From Clonostachys chloroleuca (Eukaryota > Ascomycota > Sordariomycetes > Hypocreales > Bionectriaceae), in assembly GCA_037952775.1 (NCBI GenBank), contig JBANAY010000003.1, forward strand, positions 32,860,001 through 32,924,000: a stretch of DNA of 64,000 bases, in the 5' to 3' direction. A program made the position numbers and the translations under genes. The notes beneath the pieces are model-generated. The model had not been told where the DNA came from, searched no databases, and saw only the letters and a list, made by a program, of their open reading frames with translations. Position 1 is the first letter of the stretch; every line of letters begins with the position of its first letter. Shown here piece after piece: positions 59,135-64,000 of the stretch.

Positions 59135-62100
59135 TTCAGGGGTTCTGGTATGGAGGTAAAGAAACTTAGAAATGCGCTTTGGCTCAGTCCATTTCAGGCC
59201 TGCAGTGTCTGGCTGGTTGGCGGAGCGTAGGAATTGGCTCAGTTAACCCCGCGTAATCACTGAATGTCCAGTTTCGCTTTTACAAATGGCCTGCATGGGA
59301 AGGTGTAAGAAGATCAAAGAAAACTGCGTCCTCCCTCCTGGTGTCAGTCCGTCAATCAACCATATACAAACGGCCAGGTGCAATGGGTAGGATGTTGTTG
59401 GGTGACAATGCGGCCTAGGTTAGGTGCCGGTCTTGGGTGCGCTGGTCTGATAGGGGAATCAACCCCACATAGAATTTTCAATGGATCTCGCTATCTATTC
59501 CACAATGGCAGTCACGCTACAGTATTGGGCATTCGTATGATCTCCTGCGGCACGGCATTAATGTTGGCTCGAATCAATAGCCTCCAGCTACCGACGAGAA
59601 TAGATATGTATTAGTCAGTGGACAGTGAACTTGACCCAATTGTGACAAAGACAACGAGCCCCCCAAACCGAGGCTGCCTCGTCAACCCGCCATGCTGCCT
59701 AATGCAGGGACTAACGGTTAGATAGCACTGCCCTTTATTTCATGGCGTTGAAATAGTGGCAACGAAGGATATTCCATGACCGAGAATCCATTGCAAATGA
59801 TCAAAAGTTGTTAAAAAAAACAAAAAAAAAAAAAAAGAAAAGACGTAGGAAACGGCTGTCCCTCTTCTATCTCCTTCCTCATATGCTAACGCACAGCATT
59901 TGGTTGGCGGTGATCGCATCTCCTACCGCCAATTGGCTATCGGAAGACCTGGCATTTATTAGAGGGAGCAGAAGCCGTGAGAACTTGCCTAACAAACCGA
60001 GCCACCTAGGAAATGCAATAGAGATCTGGGCCCGTCCCTTCCAGAGAATGGGGGGGACAATGGACCTACACCATTTCACCAGTGTCGACCAGCACAGAGG
60101 ACATCATTGCAGACTCAGCTTTGTGCTCGTGATCCCTCCTCTTTATGAGTCTTAGTTCCTCGGAAACCGAGACAATTTTCTCGAATGATCGAGAGCTTCG
60201 GAGTAAAGATAACCATATGCCATTTATTTGGCGGATTAAGATACCCGTGCTCAAAGGTAACAGGATGTGTAATTTAAACTGGACATATCGCCAGGTTGAA
60301 GATGTGTCAGAAATAACGAGGCGGTCTCATCGACCAAACCAGAATGGGTGGAGCGTTAGCCATGAGATGATGTCTTGGTTTTATTGAATATAATGGACAC
60401 TCGTGTGCTTTAATTGACTCAGGCATGATCTTTCCTTGTGTCAACTCTCCGCACCGCCAAAAGGCGGCAGAGATGCTAGTACGAGGTGGACACAATTCCA
60501 TGATGGGCCAATCGGTAGGCATGCAGCTTGTCATCTCTCTTGTGCATATGTAGGCGGTTGTAGCTCGAGACATTTGCCACGCAACTACATAAGACCCACG
60601 CAGCGATACTAGTCTCTGAGCAGGAAGAGGTGATTGTCTTGGTTGTAAACCCACCCCATGGGAGACGAATGCCAACCTCCACGTCTCAAGGAAGTGCTTG
60701 GATCCTTGGCCACGACATAATACTCTTGCATGAACAAACTCCTAGTCATGCAGCTGGGCGACTTGGTTGGCCTCAAGTGGATTGGTAGAAGGCGTTGCCT
60801 ATTGTCTATCTTCATTCAAGTAGGTAGGCGTGTTAAGTGGGAACAGATAGCGGCTCCTCCGTGACAAGGTTGAGTTCCTATTGCTTGGAAATACAGACAA
60901 GCAGCTTGGGCTGCTTGGCAGCGTCATTGGGTTAGCTCCGCATGTGGTTTCAGACAGCTTGTTCCAGCAGCAGTAATGATTGGCTAGTGACGAGGGTGCC
61001 GAAACCAAAGGAGCGATTGTTCCTCCTGGCTAGGAGGCTGAGCGGGATACCTACTCAGGGTCAGCCGGAATCCCCTAGGTATGCCACCAAACCAAAGCCT
61101 CCTGCGAAACCACGCGAACTATGGGTGGCAGATGCGATGGTATAGAGCCCGGGCTTGAGAATCCATGTCGGTGAATTCCACCTTTCAAACACGCGGGCCG
61201 TTGGCGCGACCTCCTTCATGAGAACGGCAGAAGACTCTGTTGGAAGGTGCCGAACAGACTTGCAACTGCTTGTCTGACCTCCTGAGTTTTGGGTTAGTAC
61301 TTGGCAGGTACCAACGAGAGGCCCAACCTTCTCAATGAGCTGGCCAGTCCACCAAAATGCCCCACAGGGAACAGAGGCGCCGCTCCAGCTGCACATGGCC
61401 GTTCTTTCTTGTGACGTATAGCATTTCCTCCATCATGCGCTACGGAGTATTTGGCGTCTTTTTCTGTCAAGTTACACGAAGAAAAAAAGATGCATGATCG
61501 ACGTTAGCTGTTCGGTCGCTCATAGCCGACGGGACCTCTTGAACCCTGCAACAAACCCCTGTGACTCCACAGTTCGATGGAGTTGTCTTCTGCCGCCAGC
61601 GGGCTCAACAAAACAAAACAGAAAACACACCAAGAGCAACTTCTATTGCCGGCACACAGAAACCCAATGGGTTAGAAAGTTCGGGCTCCCCATTGGAAAG
61701 AACCGGAAGCATGCCTAGATAGAGTATGTGACGTTCACATCCCTGGCAGGGGAAAACTCATCGCCATCCGAGGCATCGGGTAGGTGGTTTCCATGGGACG
61801 CACGGACATACCGAAGGAATTGCAACAAGATGCCTCATCCGCGCACAATTCTCGGGACGCAGGAGTTCATTGAAACGGAGAGGCCGTTTGTAGCCAGACT
61901 GGGAGGTTCTTTTCTCTTGTTCCCTCGGGCTGGCCGGTCCAGAACAAAGTCGGCTCGATCTAGCTGCATGTCCGATCGCGGTATGGCTTTGCAGAGGAAA
62001 AAGGAAGCATGTATTGATTCTCCCAAGGGTTTCCGATCGGTCACCTATCCGAGGTGTGATCGACTTGCTTGCCCAAATATACCTCCCACTCGAGGCTTGA

Positions 62101-64000
62101 GAACATGGTGTGTGCTGATCAGCGAGGGTGTAAGACCTGGGTACCGAAGATTGAATGATTAAGGCCAGAAACTTGCTCAATCAAAATTGGAGGTACCTTC
62201 TGCTATTTGCCTCCAAGCTTGGCCTAGCTGCAGTAGCAATTATCCCTTGCACAAACCAGTGTAAGACTTGCTGCATCCTCGAGAGGCATCAACCATGTCC
62301 ACGCTAGCTCACCCTCATCATCTTTGCAGCTGAGTCCCGATGCACTCAGCCCTGCCTAGGGATGTTTGACTAATATACTCTCTTTCTTTCTCTTTCCTTT
62401 TTCTTTGGGGTTTCCCTTTTGGGAGCACCTAAGCGAAAGGGGGATGAAAACTTTGAATACATTTATGTACCGAAGAGAATGATGACATTCGTTGCAGGTC
62501 GCTCATCTCCGCGTATACCAGCGTATAGCAAAGCATGGCGCGGTCAATATGGACTGGCCGATCCTACTCCCCCATGTACGCACAAAGATGCTTGTCCAGG
62601 CACGCAAGAAAGTCTTGGAGCCCGAGAGCGCTGCCAATGTTTCCCCATGCTGCCATATCTCGAGCGCTGGGAACAGGGGTCATGGCAGGAGAGCGAATGA
62701 CTCTGATTCAAGGGAACCCTGATATTAACCTGCAGCAATGCATGTACCAACCATAATCCAGAGCACCCAAGCGCGCCGCCTTTTATATTAAACTGAATCT
62801 GCCAGTGACCAAATCGTCCTAGGGCTTTGACCTGAGCAAACCAGCGGAGCTGATACTTTGAACATAAGCTGATCGGCATTTCCACTTCTACCATTGACGC
62901 GATGTCTTCTTGGACTACGTACCTAGAAGATGGTCCTTTGTAGACTCTGAAGCCGAGGCTGATATTGGACCATCCAAACAAACCCCTTGATAATATTACT
63001 ACTTCCCGATGATCAAACCTTCCCGAAAGCCGGCCATACTGTTTCGTCTGGGGTCCCGACAAGCTTAGTCTGCCTCCTGTTGCTCCACGCAATTGCATCT
63101 TGCTCTTGTAAAAATCGCTGCCTGGCTGTCTCCTATTACACCACTGCCCCCAGTGTGTCAACTCCGCCTCAACAAGGAAGGCAAGTGGGAAAAGTAGAAG
63201 GAAATACGAGATCTTGAGGGGCAGGTCAAAATTTTCGATCTGATCTCTTTACACGCCCCTTACTTTATTATGCTTTTGCCTGCCTTCATATGCAGGACAG
63301 GAAAGCCCCTGAGTGACTTCTCGAATAATGAATAATAAGACTCAGCGCACGGCAAATTCATTCATCAGCACTGGCCCGCAGCACGCACCTCGTTATTCGA
63401 GCCACATGGCCTTTCATTAATCTGTCCGAGAAGAAACGACGAAATTTCACTCCCAATTTGTCGCCGAGAACGGAGGAGGTTCATAACTCCCCCCTCCCCA
63501 AACATCGGGCTCATCTAAACACCCCCCTCCACCCTCCTTCGGCAGGCACTCCCAGAGTCTCATGGAGAACTGTCTCAATTATTCTGGTTCCTCTAGCTTT
63601 CCGTCGGCCACGGCCTGAGCGCGCATCTTTATGTAAGTGAGGTTACTTTTTTGAGAGGGACGTCACTGAGCAGGCTAGATCGATCTGTAGCCCCCTGGGA
63701 CCCTGGAGATACAACAAGCGTCTTGTCTCTCATCATACCACCCTTGTTCATAGTGCCAAGCCACCCTTCTGGCCGTTTGCGCTGAATCCATCGACGAAAA
63801 ACTGACCTGCAGACGTAGGCACTCTTCGACCAATCACAATTACAACGAACGGGCAGTTGGGTGCATCTGGCATTGAATCATTTGCCACTCCAATCGTCTG
63901 GCCAGTCCCCAGCCCTCTTAGGCTGAGTACTTGTAGCTGAAAGAAGAACCTAATCATATATCAACGCATGACGACGTCCAGACAGTAACGCTTTCCAACC
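59135..64000. other. Gene-poor right end, 4.9 kb
   Basis: No convincing gene on either strand. Open frames of up to about 205 codons (62544-63161 minus, 61728-62162 plus, 61758-62180 minus) overlap one another antisense and have no motif. A poly-A-rich run (59811-59841) lies near the left. The first kilobase should hold the PPE1 promoter. I see no terminal repeats or RNA genes. Confidence 0.5.

Noticed and set aside
61728..62180. Overlapping 140-144 codon frames on both strands
   Set aside because: They are mutually antisense, without domains or splice partners.

Overview
The window is nuclear DNA of a filamentous ascomycete (Pezizomycotina, most likely Sordariomycetes/Hypocreales). The genes carry short introns of about 53-119 bp with GTRNGT donors and CTRAC-like branch sites. 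Family content (HET-domain protein, CFEM/GPI protein, homeobox factor with a long leader, PDE1/Dnf3-type flippase) fits that group. Coding exons were joined by hand from conserved protein motifs and splice signals. No species is named because nothing in the sequence fixes one.

Left part (0-22 kb): replication factor Sld3 (minus) is divergent from a HAD phosphatase of the glycerol-3-phosphatase type (plus). A stretch of about 10 kb follows in which I see no convincing gene. It ends in a pyrimidine-rich leader and a homeobox transcription factor. Next come a tRNA-Glu(CTC), an ASNSD1-like glutaminase/asparagine-synthetase protein, a PHD-finger protein, and a mitochondrial CaiB-type CoA-transferase related to SUGCT.

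Middle part (22-46 kb): a small single-pass membrane protein carries three 9-residue repeats. A membrane-anchored HET-domain gene is broken by two in-frame TGA codons. Tryptophan enzyme TrpD (anthranilate phosphoribosyltransferase) is divergent from ribulose-phosphate 3-epimerase, and their shared promoter holds a perfect GCN4/CPC1 site. TFIIB, a Dnf3-like P4-ATPase and an MFS (DHA2-like) transporter follow.

Right part (46-64 kb): RNA polymerase II degradation factor Def1, an unrecognised conserved-looking 401-aa protein, the Tpa1/Ofd1 prolyl hydroxylase, a CFEM GPI-anchored protein, and protein phosphatase methylesterase Ppe1. The last 4.9 kb shows no convincing gene.

Most genes are housekeeping and do not form an evident cluster; I found no clear new multi-gene system. 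The strongest unusual signal concerns sequence integrity. Four otherwise intact genes (homeobox factor, TFIIB, Def1, Tpa1) each lose frame by exactly one base at a run of 5-6 C (or G), and one extra base in the run restores the conserved protein in every case. TFIIB is essential, so this looks like systematic homopolymer undercalling and not decay. The two stops in the HET gene are substitutions and look like genuine pseudogenisation.
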